36,796 bases of DNA from Desemzia incerta. GTDB lineage: Bacteria; Bacillota; Bacilli; Lactobacillales; Carnobacteriaceae. How positions within the stretch are numbered: the first letter of the stretch is position 1; each line of letters opens with the position of its first letter. The notes beneath the pieces were generated by a model. That model ran no database searches, was not told the origin of the DNA, and was given only the letters and a program-made list of their open reading frames with translations. Of the stretch, positions 10,744 to 19,584 are shown in pieces. The translations under genes and the position numbers were made by a program. Where the stretch lies: assembly GCF_900115825.1 (NCBI RefSeq), contig NZ_FOXW01000011.1, forward strand, positions 1 through 36,796, given 5' to 3'.

Positions 10744-11598
10744 TTAATAATCTTCCGCTTTTGTAGCAGGATCGATATCATAAGCTTTTTGGACCATTTC
10801 ATTGCGTTGTCCCAATCCTTCATCGGTCTGCTTAGTCCATAAACTTTCTGCTTGCTCTTTCACTTGCTGGATCATGCTTTCAGGAACCACATTACGGTAT
10901 TGCTTGGTTTCTCCTAAGATAACTTTAATCGCCGGTTCCACCACTTCTTTTGGATCATACTGTTCAAATGGAAACGAGATCTCTTCCATATTGAAAACAC
11001 GTTCTGGATCTTCAGGCCAATCTTTCCATGTCTCAAACTCCCGATCGTTAAATCCTGTTAAATAAGGTCCTGGATTGATCGTTGCTACTTCAATATTAAA
11101 TTCCTGCAGCTCTCTGCTTAATGTGTCGGCGAAAGCTTCCAAGGCATATTTCGATCCAGCATACGGACCAGAGAATGGATTCACCATCAAACCGGATACC
11201 GAAGAAGTAAAGACGATTCGTCCTTGTTTCTTTTGGATCATTTTTCGTGCAAACTTTTGCGTTAACAAAATTTGACTAATAGCGTTCACGTCAAATTGTC
11301 TGCGCAAATTTTCTTCAGGAATATCTACCAGCGAACCGCCTTCTTTGATAGCCGCATTGTTCACCAATACATCGACGTCCCATTCCCAAGCTTTTTTCCG
11401 GTCTTTTTCATTCGTAATATCCAACTTTTCAATTTGCATCGAGACACTTTTTTCTCGAGCTTCTTTTTCTAAAGCTGAAACTTGCGACATCGCTTCAACG
11501 CTGGCAATGACGTTTTTCCCCATCTCAGCTAATCGAAAGGCAATGTCTTTCCCGAATCCAGTACCTGCACCTGTAATCAAAATTGTTTCTTCACTCAT
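10744..11598 (-). CDS. Short-chain dehydrogenase/reductase (SDR), substrate unknown
   Basis: A 284-residue classical SDR. The NAD(P) Rossmann motif TGAGTGFG is at about 9-16, NNAA in the middle strand (VLVNNAAI), and the catalytic serine and YxxxK in TSSVSG and YAGSKYALEAF. The C-terminal third (about 190-284) is longer and more acidic than in minimal SDRs. Substrate cannot be read from the sequence. ATG at 11598 has GGAGG 8 bases upstream; the TTG one codon earlier is less likely. It is a single-gene unit, preceded by dyad array 2 and ended by a strong hairpin. Confidence 0.85.
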   Translation of the reverse strand: MSEETILITGAGTGFGKDIAFRLAEMGKNVIASVEAMSQVSALEKEAREKSVSMQIEKLDITNEKDRKKAWEWDVDVLVNNAAIKEGGSLVDIPEENLRRQFDVNAISQILLTQKFARKMIQKKQGRIVFTSSVSGLMVNPFSGPYAGSKYALEAFADTLSRELQEFNIEVATINPGPYLTGFNDREFETWKDWPEDPERVFNMEEISFPFEQYDPKEVVEPAIKVILGETKQYRNVVPESMIQQVKEQAESLWTKQTDEGLGQRNEMVQKAYDIDPATKAEDY

Positions 11599-11745
11599 CA
11601 ATCTTTCCTCCTCTGCAATGCTCTTCCTGTCTACAGAGTAACAATATTCTTAAAAAAACTTCAACTATTTTGATTACCTCTTCTGTTTTATGATAACGAT
11701 AATTTTTTTTAATTTTATCAAAAGTGATTAAGTTATTGTTTATTT

Positions 11746-12150
11746 CGGCCATGAGTTCGTTACTTTTTTTGCTCATGGCCGTTTGCATGACCAGTTTCGG
11801 CCATCAGCAGCTTATTTTATAGCGTCATGGCCGATTCTCATTTGTAGTCAGCCATGAGCGTTCTAACGTTGCTCTTCATGGCTGAAACCCCCACTTAGAT
11901 CCATAAAATCTTGCCTACTTGAATAGAACGATGCTATCTGTATTGTTGCTTATAGTTTTTTAGCGGTAGACGGTGACGAGGAGGCAGTTCTTCGTCCATA
12001 AAGCGATCTTCATGAGAGCTCATGGACGGCTTTTTATTTTTTCCCGGCTATGAGCGGCAACGTTTCAGTGCTCATGGACAAATAGAGCCTCCGATACGGC
12101 CGTGAGCGACTAATCCTAATTGCTCATGGCCGAAACCCCTGCCTAAATCC
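11746..12150. repeat. Dyad array 2: two three-unit cassettes of CGGCCAT/ATGGCCG hairpins, 51-52-bp period
   Basis: Six units, each about 36 bp from arm to arm, start near 11746, 11798, 11849, 11993, 12045 and 12097. Spacings are 52, 51, 144, 52 and 52. Arms are 7-11 bp (e.g. CGGCCATGAG 11746-11755 with CTCATGGCCG 11772-11781). At the second arm position the pair is G-C in units 1, 2 and 6, A-T in unit 3 (CAGCCATG/CATGGCTG) and T-A in unit 4 (CGTCCAT/ATGGACG): compensatory change. Units 3 and 6 end with the same tail (GAAACCCC, then CTTAGATCCA or CCTAAATCCA), so the array looks like two copies of a three-unit cassette. It lies between the rbs terminator and the dehydrogenase gene. The stretch 11602-11745 holds only AT-rich sequence with no clear promoter. 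Confidence 0.8.
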
Positions 12151-12172
12151 ACCAATTCAAACAACCTCAACC

Positions 12173-12210
12173 AAAAAAAGCACCGACAGCCCAAATTGGC
12201 TGTCGGTGCT
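12173..12210 (-). terminator. rbs operon terminator
   Basis: A perfect 13-bp GC-rich stem (AGCACCGACAGCC 12179-12191 with GGCTGTCGGTGCT 12198-12210) and a 6-nt loop. On the minus strand TTTTTTTGG follows. It starts 18 bp after the rbsB stop. Confidence 0.93.
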
Positions 12211-12227
12211 CTCCTATCTATCCACTC

Positions 12228-13163
12228 TTATTCTTCATTTGTTACCAATTCTAATGGAGAAGCGATGTACTCTTCCAGTGTTTCACCAGCAAAGTAGTCA
12301 ATAGCAGCTTGCATCGCAAGTTTACCCATCTCTTCTGGTTTTTGAGCCACTGTTGCACTCAATGTGCCTGCTTCTACAGCTTTGATGCCGTCTTCTGTTC
12401 CGTCAAATCCAACGACTTGAATCTCTTCTGTCAGACCTGCCGCTTGGATTGCTTCGATAGCTCCTAAAGCCATTTCATCATTTTGAGCAAAGACTGCTTT
12501 GATGTCTGGGTTAGCTTGAAGCATATTTTCCATAACCGTCAACCCTTCAGCGCGGTCAAAATTGGCTGTTTGGCTGTCGATTACGTTTAAAGATTCCTCA
12601 GCAACATTCGTAAATCCTTTACCACGTTCACGAGTAGCTGATGCCCCAGGTGTACCTTCTAATTGAACCGTTGCAGCATCTGCTCCTGAGATTTCTTTGA
12701 TGTATTCGGCAGCCATTTCGCCACCTACAGCGTTGTCTGACGCTACTAAAGTCACGACTTGTCCGCCTTCACTTGAACGGTCGATCGTAATGACCGGGAT
12801 TCCGGAAGCATTAGCCGATTCAACGGCTGGCGTGATGGCTGATGAATCAACTGGATTGATCAATAGAATGTCCACGCCTTGTTGGATCAAGTCATCTACG
12901 TCATTTGTCTGCTTAGCCGTATCGTTTTGAGCATCTACACTTTTGACTGTCGTACCGTTTTCTTCAGCTAATTCTGAGATACCTTGGTCCAAAGAAACAA
13001 AAAACGGATTGTTCAACGTTGAAATTGAAACTCCTACAACTAATTCTGAAGGGTCTTTTTCCACTACTTCATCCAGCGTGGCATTTTCGCCTTCCAATGT
13101 TGCTGCCCCGCACCCTGCTAAAAATAAAGTCGCTGCTGTTGCCAAACTCAATATTTTTTTCAT
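12228..13163 (-). CDS. rbsB: Ribose ABC transporter, substrate-binding lipoprotein
   Basis: The 311-residue lipoprotein is exported and lipid-anchored: the signal peptide MKKILSLATAATLFLAGC ends in lipobox LAGC. The mature part is a periplasmic-binding-protein fold (type 1) with VVGVSISTLNNPFF-like opening, DVDDLIQQGVDILLINPVDSSA, TIDRSSEGGQV and AVFAQNDEMALGA, all typical of RbsB. The start at 13163 has GGAGG 10 bases upstream; in-frame ATG codons further up overlap that site. It is the last gene of rbsRKDACB, 19 bp after rbsC. Confidence 0.93.
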   Translation of the reverse strand: MKKILSLATAATLFLAGCGAATLEGENATLDEVVEKDPSELVVGVSISTLNNPFFVSLDQGISELAEENGTTVKSVDAQNDTAKQTNDVDDLIQQGVDILLINPVDSSAITPAVESANASGIPVITIDRSSEGGQVVTLVASDNAVGGEMAAEYIKEISGADAATVQLEGTPGASATRERGKGFTNVAEESLNVIDSQTANFDRAEGLTVMENMLQANPDIKAVFAQNDEMALGAIEAIQAAGLTEEIQVVGFDGTEDGIKAVEAGTLSATVAQKPEEMGKLAMQAAIDYFAGETLEEYIASPLELVTNEE

Positions 13164-13182
13164 GCTGGTCATTCCTCCACGA

Positions 13183-14154
13183 TTATTTTTTATTTTTTCT
13201 GTCCAATAATACGGCAATGATGATAACGATCCCTTTAACCACTTGTTGGTAGAAACTTGAGATTCCCAGCAAGTTCATTCCATTGTTCAATGTTCCAATA
13301 ATCAATGCACCGATCAATGTTCCTACGATTCTTCCGCGTCCGCCTGATAAGCTGGTTCCGCCAAGAACCACTGAAGCGATCGCGTCCATCTCGTAAGATG
13401 TTCCAGCTGTCGGTTGCGCTGAGTTAAGTCTTGAAGTGATAATGATTCCTGCAAGTGAAGCCATCAAACCAGATAATGCATAAACACCAATTTTGATTTT
13501 GTCATTTTTGATCCCAGCGATGAAAGAAGCTTTCTCATTTCCACCGATCGCAAATGTTTTCCGTCCAAATGTCATTTTGTGCAGTAAGACAAATAATAGA
13601 AGGAAACTGATGACCATCAAAACAACTGGGAAAGGAATACCAAATAAGTAGCCACGTCCAGCAAATTTGAAAATGAAGCTGTCGCCGATTCCTGTGATTG
13701 GGTTTCCGTCCGTGTACACAAGCGTTAATCCTCGGTAGATCGTCATCGTTGCTAAAGTAGCAATAAATGGAGCCATTTTACCTTTTGTGATCAACAACCC
13801 ATTCACAGCACCCAGTACAGTTCCTAAGATCAAGCTCAATAACATAGCCAGTAAAGGATCCACTCCGGCAGCAATCGTTCCTGCCATCAACGCACTGCTC
13901 AATGCCAATGTAGAACCAACCGATAAATCGATCCCGCCTGTAATGATGACAAATGTCATCCCGAAAGCAATCAATGCATTAGTCGATACTTGTCTCAATA
14001 AATTCAATACGTTTGTCGGAGCAATAAACCCAGGGTTCATGATCGTTACTAATAAAATCAAGACGACCAATGCCAATAGCGGCCCTAATTTTCCGAGGAA
14101 ATCTTTTGAGATGCGTGTGTTTTTATTTTCTTTCATTTGTTTTGTATCAATCAT
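13183..14154 (-). CDS. rbsC: Ribose ABC transporter, permease
   Basis: A 323-residue integral membrane protein, about 8-10 hydrophobic segments, with the family's ITGGIDLSVGSTLALSSALMAG and SVVLGGTSLSGGRGRIVGTLIGALIIGTLNNGMNLLG blocks. The ATG at 14154 begins 1 base after the rbsA stop, and its ribosome site GGGAGG lies inside the end of rbsA, so the two are translationally linked. Earlier in-frame ATG codons lie within rbsA. Confidence 0.94.
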   Translation of the reverse strand: MIDTKQMKENKNTRISKDFLGKLGPLLALVVLILLVTIMNPGFIAPTNVLNLLRQVSTNALIAFGMTFVIITGGIDLSVGSTLALSSALMAGTIAAGVDPLLAMLLSLILGTVLGAVNGLLITKGKMAPFIATLATMTIYRGLTLVYTDGNPITGIGDSFIFKFAGRGYLFGIPFPVVLMVISFLLLFVLLHKMTFGRKTFAIGGNEKASFIAGIKNDKIKIGVYALSGLMASLAGIIITSRLNSAQPTAGTSYEMDAIASVVLGGTSLSGGRGRIVGTLIGALIIGTLNNGMNLLGISSFYQQVVKGIVIIIAVLLDRKNKK

Positions 14155-14155
14155 A

Positions 14156-15637
14156 TTAATACCCTCCCGTTGCAAATTTCATAATTTTTTCTTCTGTCGC
14201 TTCTTGTTTTGACAACTCGCCAGCGATATTTCCTTCGTGTACTACGATTACTCGGTCGCTGACTCCTAATATTTCCGGAAGGTCGCTCGATACCATAATG
14301 ATCGCAACTCCTCTGTCCGCTAATTCATTCATCAATTGATAGATTTCTCGTTTAGCCCCAACGTCAACGCCTCGAGTAGGCTCGTCCAAAATCAAGACTT
14401 TTGAACCGATTCCGATCCATTTGGCTAAAACGACTTTTTGTTGATTCCCGCCGGACAAACTAGATGCAGGATCAAATTCATCAACTGCTTTGACATTCAA
14501 GCGTTTCATCAACATTGTCGAGAAATCGCTTTCTGCTTTGGTATCAATTATCCCGTATTTGCTGAAGCCGTCGATCGATGGCAAGCTGATATTGTCTCGT
14601 AACGAGTAATCCAGTACCAAACCTTCTTCTTTTCGGTTCTCCGTTAAGAATCCGATGCCTTCTTTGATCGCTGCACTTGGATTTTTGATCGTCAATTTCT
14701 TGCCTTCTAAAATCATTTCTCCTTCGTCTAGAGGATCCATCCCGAAAATACTGCGCATGATCTCTGTTCGACCCGCTCCCATCAATCCTGAAAAACCAAC
14801 GATCTCTCCGGATTTCACATTGAACGTAATGTCTTTGAAGCGGTCTTTTTGTGTCAGGCCTTTTGCTTCAAATGCAACCTCTCCGATTTTCGAATGTTTC
14901 GTCGGATAGTAATCTTCTAGATCTCGCCCAACCATTTTGCGCACGACTCCATCATTTGTCGTCTCTTTTGTCATAGTTGTATCAATCGATACGCCATCAC
15001 GCATGACAGTGATGCGGTCACTGATTTTGAAAATCTCTTCCATGCGGTGAGAGATGTAAATGATTGATACATTCTTTTCAGTCAATGTATGGATCGTTTT
15101 AAACAAGACATCGATCTCGCGTTCCGTTAAAGCGGCTGTCGGCTCATCCATGATGATGACTTGTGCGTTCGTCATCAATGATTTAGCGATTTCGATCATT
15201 TGCTGCTGTCCTACAGAAAGGTCTTTCACGTCTTTGTCCAAATCCAATTGCACACCCAAATCGCTGAACGTTTGATTGGCTAACTCTTTCATTTTTTTCG
15301 TTTGGATCAATCCGATTTTGTTTTTGATTTCTTTTCCGATAAATAAATTCTCTAAAACAGTCATTTCCGGCCACGTGTTCATCTCTTGATGGATAAAACT
15401 TACGCCATAATCTTCCGCTTCTTTCGGATTGGCAAAAAGTTGTTGTTTCCCGTCGATCACGATTTCTCCAGCGTCTGCCTTATGCAATCCTGTCAAAATA
15501 TTCATCAATGTCGATTTACCTGCTCCGTTTTCTCCCATCAAAGCATGAACTTCTCCAGCACGAATATCAAAATCTACTCCTCTAAGAACAGAGTTGCTGT
15601 CAAAACTTTTCTTGATTCCAGTCATTTTCACTTCCAT
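14156..15637 (-). CDS. rbsA: Ribose ABC transporter, double ATP-binding subunit
   Basis: A 493-residue ATPase with two ABC domains. The first has Walker A GENGAGKST, signature LSVGQQQM and Walker B VIIMDEPTA. In the second the Walker A region is degenerate (GLMGAGRTE), with signature LSGGNQQK and Walker B VLILDEPTRGVD, as usual for sugar ABC ATPases of the RbsA/MglA type. ATG at 15637 has AGGAGG 8 bases upstream, and that site overlaps the rbsD stop codon (TAGGAGG). Confidence 0.95.
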   Translation of the reverse strand: MEVKMTGIKKSFDSNSVLRGVDFDIRAGEVHALMGENGAGKSTLMNILTGLHKADAGEIVIDGKQQLFANPKEAEDYGVSFIHQEMNTWPEMTVLENLFIGKEIKNKIGLIQTKKMKELANQTFSDLGVQLDLDKDVKDLSVGQQQMIEIAKSLMTNAQVIIMDEPTAALTEREIDVLFKTIHTLTEKNVSIIYISHRMEEIFKISDRITVMRDGVSIDTTMTKETTNDGVVRKMVGRDLEDYYPTKHSKIGEVAFEAKGLTQKDRFKDITFNVKSGEIVGFSGLMGAGRTEIMRSIFGMDPLDEGEMILEGKKLTIKNPSAAIKEGIGFLTENRKEEGLVLDYSLRDNISLPSIDGFSKYGIIDTKAESDFSTMLMKRLNVKAVDEFDPASSLSGGNQQKVVLAKWIGIGSKVLILDEPTRGVDVGAKREIYQLMNELADRGVAIIMVSSDLPEILGVSDRVIVVHEGNIAGELSKQEATEEKIMKFATGGY

Positions 15638-15649
15638 CGAACACACCTC

Positions 15650-16048
15650 CTAAAATAAAACGCCTGATTGTAAAATAATATTGGAGTACGGGGTTGCTTC
15701 TCCTGTACGAATCACTGCTTTTACATCTTTCAATTGTTGCTTGAATTCCTCATGGCTCACATAAGTGATGCGCTCTTCTTCCACAAGTTCAGCTTCGATA
15801 GCTTCTAATTGAGAAGCATTTTGTTCTTTGATCTCTTCTGCTAACACTACTTCTTCTACTTTCATGTCGTTCAATACCGCTTTTAACACTTTGATAAAAG
15901 AGGGATCGGATAACGCAATCGCCAAATCAATTCTCTTAACGCCTGTTGGTATCGGCAATCCAGCATCTCCAATCGCGATTTTATCTGTATGTCCTAAGTC
16001 TGTCAGTACTTTTGCAATGTCGCTATTTAATATTCCAAGTTTTTTCAA
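15650..16048 (-). CDS. rbsD: D-ribose pyranase
   Basis: The 132-residue enzyme interconverts pyranose and furanose forms of ribose so RbsK can use it. The family signature is clear: GILNSDIAKVLTDLGHTDKI and GDAGLPIP, with the C-terminal IRTGEATPYSNIILQSGV. I place the start at TTG 16048, which gives MKKLGILN like other RbsD proteins; a GTG 9 bases upstream is the alternative. The gene overlaps the end of rbsK by 26 bp, and the ribosome site is weak, so translation is probably coupled to rbsK. Confidence 0.92.
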   Translation of the reverse strand: MKKLGILNSDIAKVLTDLGHTDKIAIGDAGLPIPTGVKRIDLAIALSDPSFIKVLKAVLNDMKVEEVVLAEEIKEQNASQLEAIEAELVEEERITYVSHEEFKQQLKDVKAVIRTGEATPYSNIILQSGVLF

Positions 16049-16928
16049 AGTGTTCACTCTCTTTCATCTCTGCTAACGAAGGCATGCCACCTTGAGCACC
16101 AAATTTTTGAATCGATAATGAAGCAGCTAAATTTCCGAAACGAATACTTTCGTCCATACTCATCCCTGAAGAAATCGCTACAGCAAATGCCCCATTGAAG
16201 GTATCTCCTGCTCCGGTTGTATCTACCGGCTGTACTTTATAAGAAGGAATTTGTTTCTCGCTTTCTCCATCATGGTAATAAACGCCTTTAGATCCCATCG
16301 TCAAAATCAATTGATTCGGGTATTTTGCTAACCCTTCAGAAATCGTCATATCTGGGAAAAGCTGATGGAACTCACTTTCATTCGGTGTAAAGTAAGTCGC
16401 TTTTTCTAAAATACTTTGCTGTACTTCACGAGCCGGCGCCGGATTGTAAATCACTTTTACATTACTCTCAAAGCACAACTCAATAATTTCATCCACCACT
16501 TCTTGTGGCAGCTCATTTTGTACAACGACCATTTGAGCAAATTGGATAGCTTCTTTTAAAGACTGAATTCGACTTGTATCAATCTCGTTATTCGCTCCCG
16601 GAATGTAGACGATGCTGTTGTCTCCGTCCGCAATCGTGATGTGAGCTGAACCAGATGGCTCGTATGTAACGGGTTCCACATAGTCTGTATGAATCTTGTT
16701 AGTTGTTAAATTCAAGAGCAGTTCTTTTCCAAAAATATCGCTCCCTACTGTTCCGACCATATACACATCGGCACCCAGTCGAGCACTTGCTACTGCTTGG
16801 TTAGCTCCTTTTCCGCCAAATGTCGTTTCAAATCCTGTTCCGGTAATCGTTTCTCCTACTTCTGGTCTTTTGTCTGTTGTTACTACAAAATCTGTTGAAA
16901 TACTTCCAATAACCATCATTTTATTCAT
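16023..16928 (-). CDS. rbsK: Ribokinase
   Basis: A 301-residue PfkB-family kinase making ribose-5-phosphate. N-terminal SIS-TDFV, the FGGKGANQAVASARLGA sugar-binding segment at about 37-53, and the catalytic/anion-hole DTTGAGDTFNGAF near 238-250 are intact. It starts 8 bases inside the end of rbsR (ATGAATAA overlap), with AAGGA about 6 bases before its ATG. It ends overlapping rbsD. Confidence 0.95.
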   Translation of the reverse strand: MNKMMVIGSISTDFVVTTDKRPEVGETITGTGFETTFGGKGANQAVASARLGADVYMVGTVGSDIFGKELLLNLTTNKIHTDYVEPVTYEPSGSAHITIADGDNSIVYIPGANNEIDTSRIQSLKEAIQFAQMVVVQNELPQEVVDEIIELCFESNVKVIYNPAPAREVQQSILEKATYFTPNESEFHQLFPDMTISEGLAKYPNQLILTMGSKGVYYHDGESEKQIPSYKVQPVDTTGAGDTFNGAFAVAISSGMSMDESIRFGNLAASLSIQKFGAQGGMPSLAEMKESEHFEKTWNIK

Positions 16929-17904
16929 CTAAATCCTTCTTTCTTAATGATTCTCTTAGTTTCAAGGTCACAGGCAGTTGAATATGATTTTCATGTGCAT
17001 ATCCTTTTTCAAGGATGTTGCACAACAATTCTGCTCCTTGATAGCCTATTTGATAAGCAGGTTGGGCAATCGTTGATAAACCTGGGTACATCATTCTGCT
17101 GAACGGCATGTCGTCATAACCGATAATTTGCAGGTCTTCGGGAATGTTCATCCCTCTTTTGATGGCTTCTTTCATGACAGCCAATGCGTATACATCATTG
17201 GAGGCGATTACACTGTCAACATCCGGGTGTTGCTCAAAGAATCGTTCGGCTGTTTCTTCTGCCAAATTCAATTGGAAGCTGGCGGTTTGGAACACTTCAT
17301 AAGGAACCAGTGATTCTTGCAAGACTTTTTCGCTCCCAGCCAATCTCATTGCTGAACCAGCAACACTTTTTGGACCAACCATGATCACGACTTTTTCCGG
17401 GTTTCTTTCCACTACAGCTTGTGCAGCTAATTTGCCCCCTGCGTAATCATCTGAATGAACAGCATATTCTTGATGGCTGTTCACACGGTCCAATAGAACC
17501 AACGGCATGTTGTTCAACTTAGCCGCGCTGCCTTGTACCGCTGAAATGACTCCGGCAATATTGTTTTGCTCAAATATTTTTAAATAATCGCTCTCTTTTT
17601 CTGCGTCATCTTCCACATTCCCCAACAATAAACTGTATCCGCGTTGGTTCACTCCATCTTCTACTCCCTTTGCAATAGCTGGAAAAAAAGGATTCGTGAT
17701 ATCCGGCAGCAGCAATCCGATCAACTTTGATTTCTTCTGAAACAGTGATCTGGCTACTTCATTAGGGTAAAAATTTAGTTCCTTGACGGCTTTTTCAACT
17801 CTTTTTCGTGTAGACTCACTGACATATCCGCTATTGTTCAATGTTCTGGACACAGTAGCCACGGACACTCCTGCTAATTTCGCTACTTCTCTGATGGTTG
17901 TCAT
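16921..17904 (-). CDS. rbsR: LacI-family ribose operon repressor
   Basis: A 327-residue regulator. The N-terminal helix-turn-helix reads TIREVAKLAGVSVATVSRTLN (residues 2-22), followed by hinge helix residues and a ribose-binding-protein-like effector domain (IGLLLPDITNPFF...VLLDR...VIASNDVYALAVMKEA...IIGYDDMPFSRM). It is the first gene of rbsRKDACB, so it represses its own operon. The palindrome at 17933-17950 just upstream is its likely operator. The ATG has GAGGA about 7 bases upstream. Confidence 0.92.
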   Translation of the reverse strand: MTTIREVAKLAGVSVATVSRTLNNSGYVSESTRKRVEKAVKELNFYPNEVARSLFQKKSKLIGLLLPDITNPFFPAIAKGVEDGVNQRGYSLLLGNVEDDAEKESDYLKIFEQNNIAGVISAVQGSAAKLNNMPLVLLDRVNSHQEYAVHSDDYAGGKLAAQAVVERNPEKVVIMVGPKSVAGSAMRLAGSEKVLQESLVPYEVFQTASFQLNLAEETAERFFEQHPDVDSVIASNDVYALAVMKEAIKRGMNIPEDLQIIGYDDMPFSRMMYPGLSTIAQPAYQIGYQGAELLCNILEKGYAHENHIQLPVTLKLRESLRKKDLDE

Positions 17905-17932
17905 ATTGAATCCTCACTTTCAAAAGTTAAAA

Positions 17933-17950
17933 TGTGAAACCGGTTACACA
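17933..17950. promoter_or_regulatory. cre / RbsR operator of the ribose operon
   Basis: The 18-bp near-palindrome TGTGAAACCGGTTACACA contains (on the minus strand) TGTAACCGGTTTCA, a full match to the CcpA cre consensus TGWNANCGNTNWCA. It is equally a LacI-family operator with a central CG. It lies just downstream of the rbsR -10, around the transcription start, where RbsR and/or CcpA would repress. The two proteins cannot be told apart from sequence alone. Confidence 0.8.
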
Positions 17951-17953
17951 TAG

Positions 17954-17982
17954 AATGTACCATCTTTTAAAATTTCATGCAA
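17954..17982 (-). promoter_or_regulatory. rbs operon promoter
   Basis: Minus-strand -35 TTGCAT (17977-17982), 17-bp spacer, -10 TACATT (17954-17959) with an upstream TG (extended -10, TGGTACATT). It directly abuts the operator. The rest of the divergent gap to the permease gene (17983-18151) shows nothing I can name. Confidence 0.7.
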
Positions 17983-18151
17983 GCACTTTCTCTTATCTTT
18001 TTGAAAGTTTTCTTTTCTTCCCAAGTAATCTTGGATGTTTATTTGATAAGAAAATGTTGGTATATAAAGGTTACAGCCCATTAGTAAGAGTTTAGAAACA
18101 AAGTTCTTAATCTCTTTCTTCGTGATACAGATTATTGTACAATGGAGCATG

Positions 18152-18180
18152 TTGAAAAAATGTAAGACTGCATTTATAAG
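18152..18180 (+). promoter_or_regulatory. Promoter of the amino-acid permease gene
   Basis: -35 TTGAAA (18152-18157), 17-bp spacer, -10 TATAAG (18175-18180), about 27 bp before the ATG. Confidence 0.6.
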
Positions 18181-18206
18181 AAAGAACATAGAGTGGAGAA
18201 TAACAT

Positions 18207-19529
18207 ATGGAAGAAACATCTAAAGGTTTAAAAAAAGAGCTGTCTTTTTTCACAGCTTTGACTATCGTAATGGGGACCGTTATCGGATCAGGCGTATTTT
18301 TCAAGCCTGAAGCTGTGTACCAAGCCACTGAAACGGCTGGTTTAGGCTTAGCAGCTTGGTTATTGGGCGGGCTGATCACAATTTGCGGTGGGTTGACGAC
18401 AGCAGAACTGTCCGCTGCTATTCCGGAAACTGGCGGTATGGTCGTTTATTTACGCCGTGCTTACGGTCCGCTAGTGAGTTACTTATTAGGCTGGGCACAA
18501 ACTATGGTTTATTTTCCAGCCAATATCGCGGCATTATCCATCATTTTTGCTACACAAGCCATCAATTTGACCGGCTTAGATTCACAGTATACGATTCCCA
18601 TCGCTATCGCAGCGGCGGTCTTGATCATCGTCACTAATTTGATGGGAACGCAGCAAGCCGGGCGCTTACAGTCTGTAGCAACGGTTGCTAAAATGGTGCC
18701 GCTATTCGTCATCATCATTTTCGGATTGCTGTACCAAGGTGATGTTCAATTCCAACTGCTGCCGGAAAATCTAGCTCCGACATCCACTATTTCCAAATTA
18801 GGGACCGGTTTAGTAGCCACTTTATTCGCGTATGACGGCTGGATCAACGTTGGCGCCATCGCCGGCGAAATGAAAGACCCGAAAAAAGATTTGCCAAAAG
18901 CCATCGTCGCTGGTTTGACAGCTGTTATGGGTATTTATATCTTGATCAATTTGGCTTACTTGCAAGTGATGCCGGCTGCTGCTCTAGGCGCAACCCCGAC
19001 TCCTGCTGCTGATGTAGCTCATTTGATATTCGGGGACGCAGGCGGAAAATTGGTTACCATCGGAATTTTGATTTCCGTTTTCGGAACCATTAATGGGTAT
19101 ACGATGACCGGAATTCGCGTTCCTTACGCCATGGCATTGAACAACGAATTGCCGTTCAGCAACCAGTTGAAGAAACTCAATCGCCAACAAGTCCCTGCTA
19201 ACAGTGCGATTTTACTGTTATTGATTGCAGTGATCATGATTTTTACAGGACAATACAATCAGCTGACTGATTTACTGATTTTCGTCATCTGGATTTTCTA
19301 CACGCTGGTTTTTGTCGCAGTCTTCATTTTGCGCAAAAAAGAACCTGACTTGGTTCGCCCGTATAAAGCGCCATTGTATCCAATTATTCCTTTGATCGCG
19401 ATCATTGGTGGGTGCTTCATCGTAGTAAATACCTTGCTGACACAGCCGGTCAACACAGCTCTCGGCATTTTCCTGACTGCTATTGGCTTGCCGATCTACT
19501 TCTACAAACAAAAGAAAAAAACTGCATAA
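18207..19529 (+). CDS. APC-superfamily amino acid permease (LAT/SteT-like)
   Basis: A 440-residue transporter with about 12 hydrophobic segments. The first helix has the APC family's unwound glycine motif GTVIGSGVFFKP (about 23-34). Later come the AELSAAIPETGGMVVYLRRAYG segment, typical of the L-type/SteT exchanger group, and FAYDGWINVGAIAGEMKDPKKDLPKAI. Substrate is probably a neutral amino acid, possibly by exchange, but this is only family inference. The ATG has GGAG about 8 bases upstream. It is one of two + strand genes and converges on the tautomerase gene, sharing a hairpin. Confidence 0.88.
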   Translation: MEETSKGLKKELSFFTALTIVMGTVIGSGVFFKPEAVYQATETAGLGLAAWLLGGLITICGGLTTAELSAAIPETGGMVVYLRRAYGPLVSYLLGWAQTMVYFPANIAALSIIFATQAINLTGLDSQYTIPIAIAAAVLIIVTNLMGTQQAGRLQSVATVAKMVPLFVIIIFGLLYQGDVQFQLLPENLAPTSTISKLGTGLVATLFAYDGWINVGAIAGEMKDPKKDLPKAIVAGLTAVMGIYILINLAYLQVMPAAALGATPTPAADVAHLIFGDAGGKLVTIGILISVFGTINGYTMTGIRVPYAMALNNELPFSNQLKKLNRQQVPANSAILLLLIAVIMIFTGQYNQLTDLLIFVIWIFYTLVFVAVFILRKKEPDLVRPYKAPLYPIIPLIAIIGGCFIVVNTLLTQPVNTALGIFLTAIGLPIYFYKQKKKTA

Positions 19530-19531
19530 AC

Positions 19532-19577
19532 AAAGGCTCTTCTACTCCGGCACTTGACCAGGTAGAAGAGCCTTTTT
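19532..19577. terminator. Bidirectional terminator between permease and tautomerase genes
   Basis: A 14-bp stem (AAAGGCTCTTCTAC ending 19545, with GTAGAAGAGCCTTT starting 19562) and a 16-nt loop. A + strand U-run (CCTTTTTTG) and a weaker minus-strand run (CCTTTGTTTAT) follow. It serves both converging units. Confidence 0.85.
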
Positions 19578-19584
19578 TGTATGA

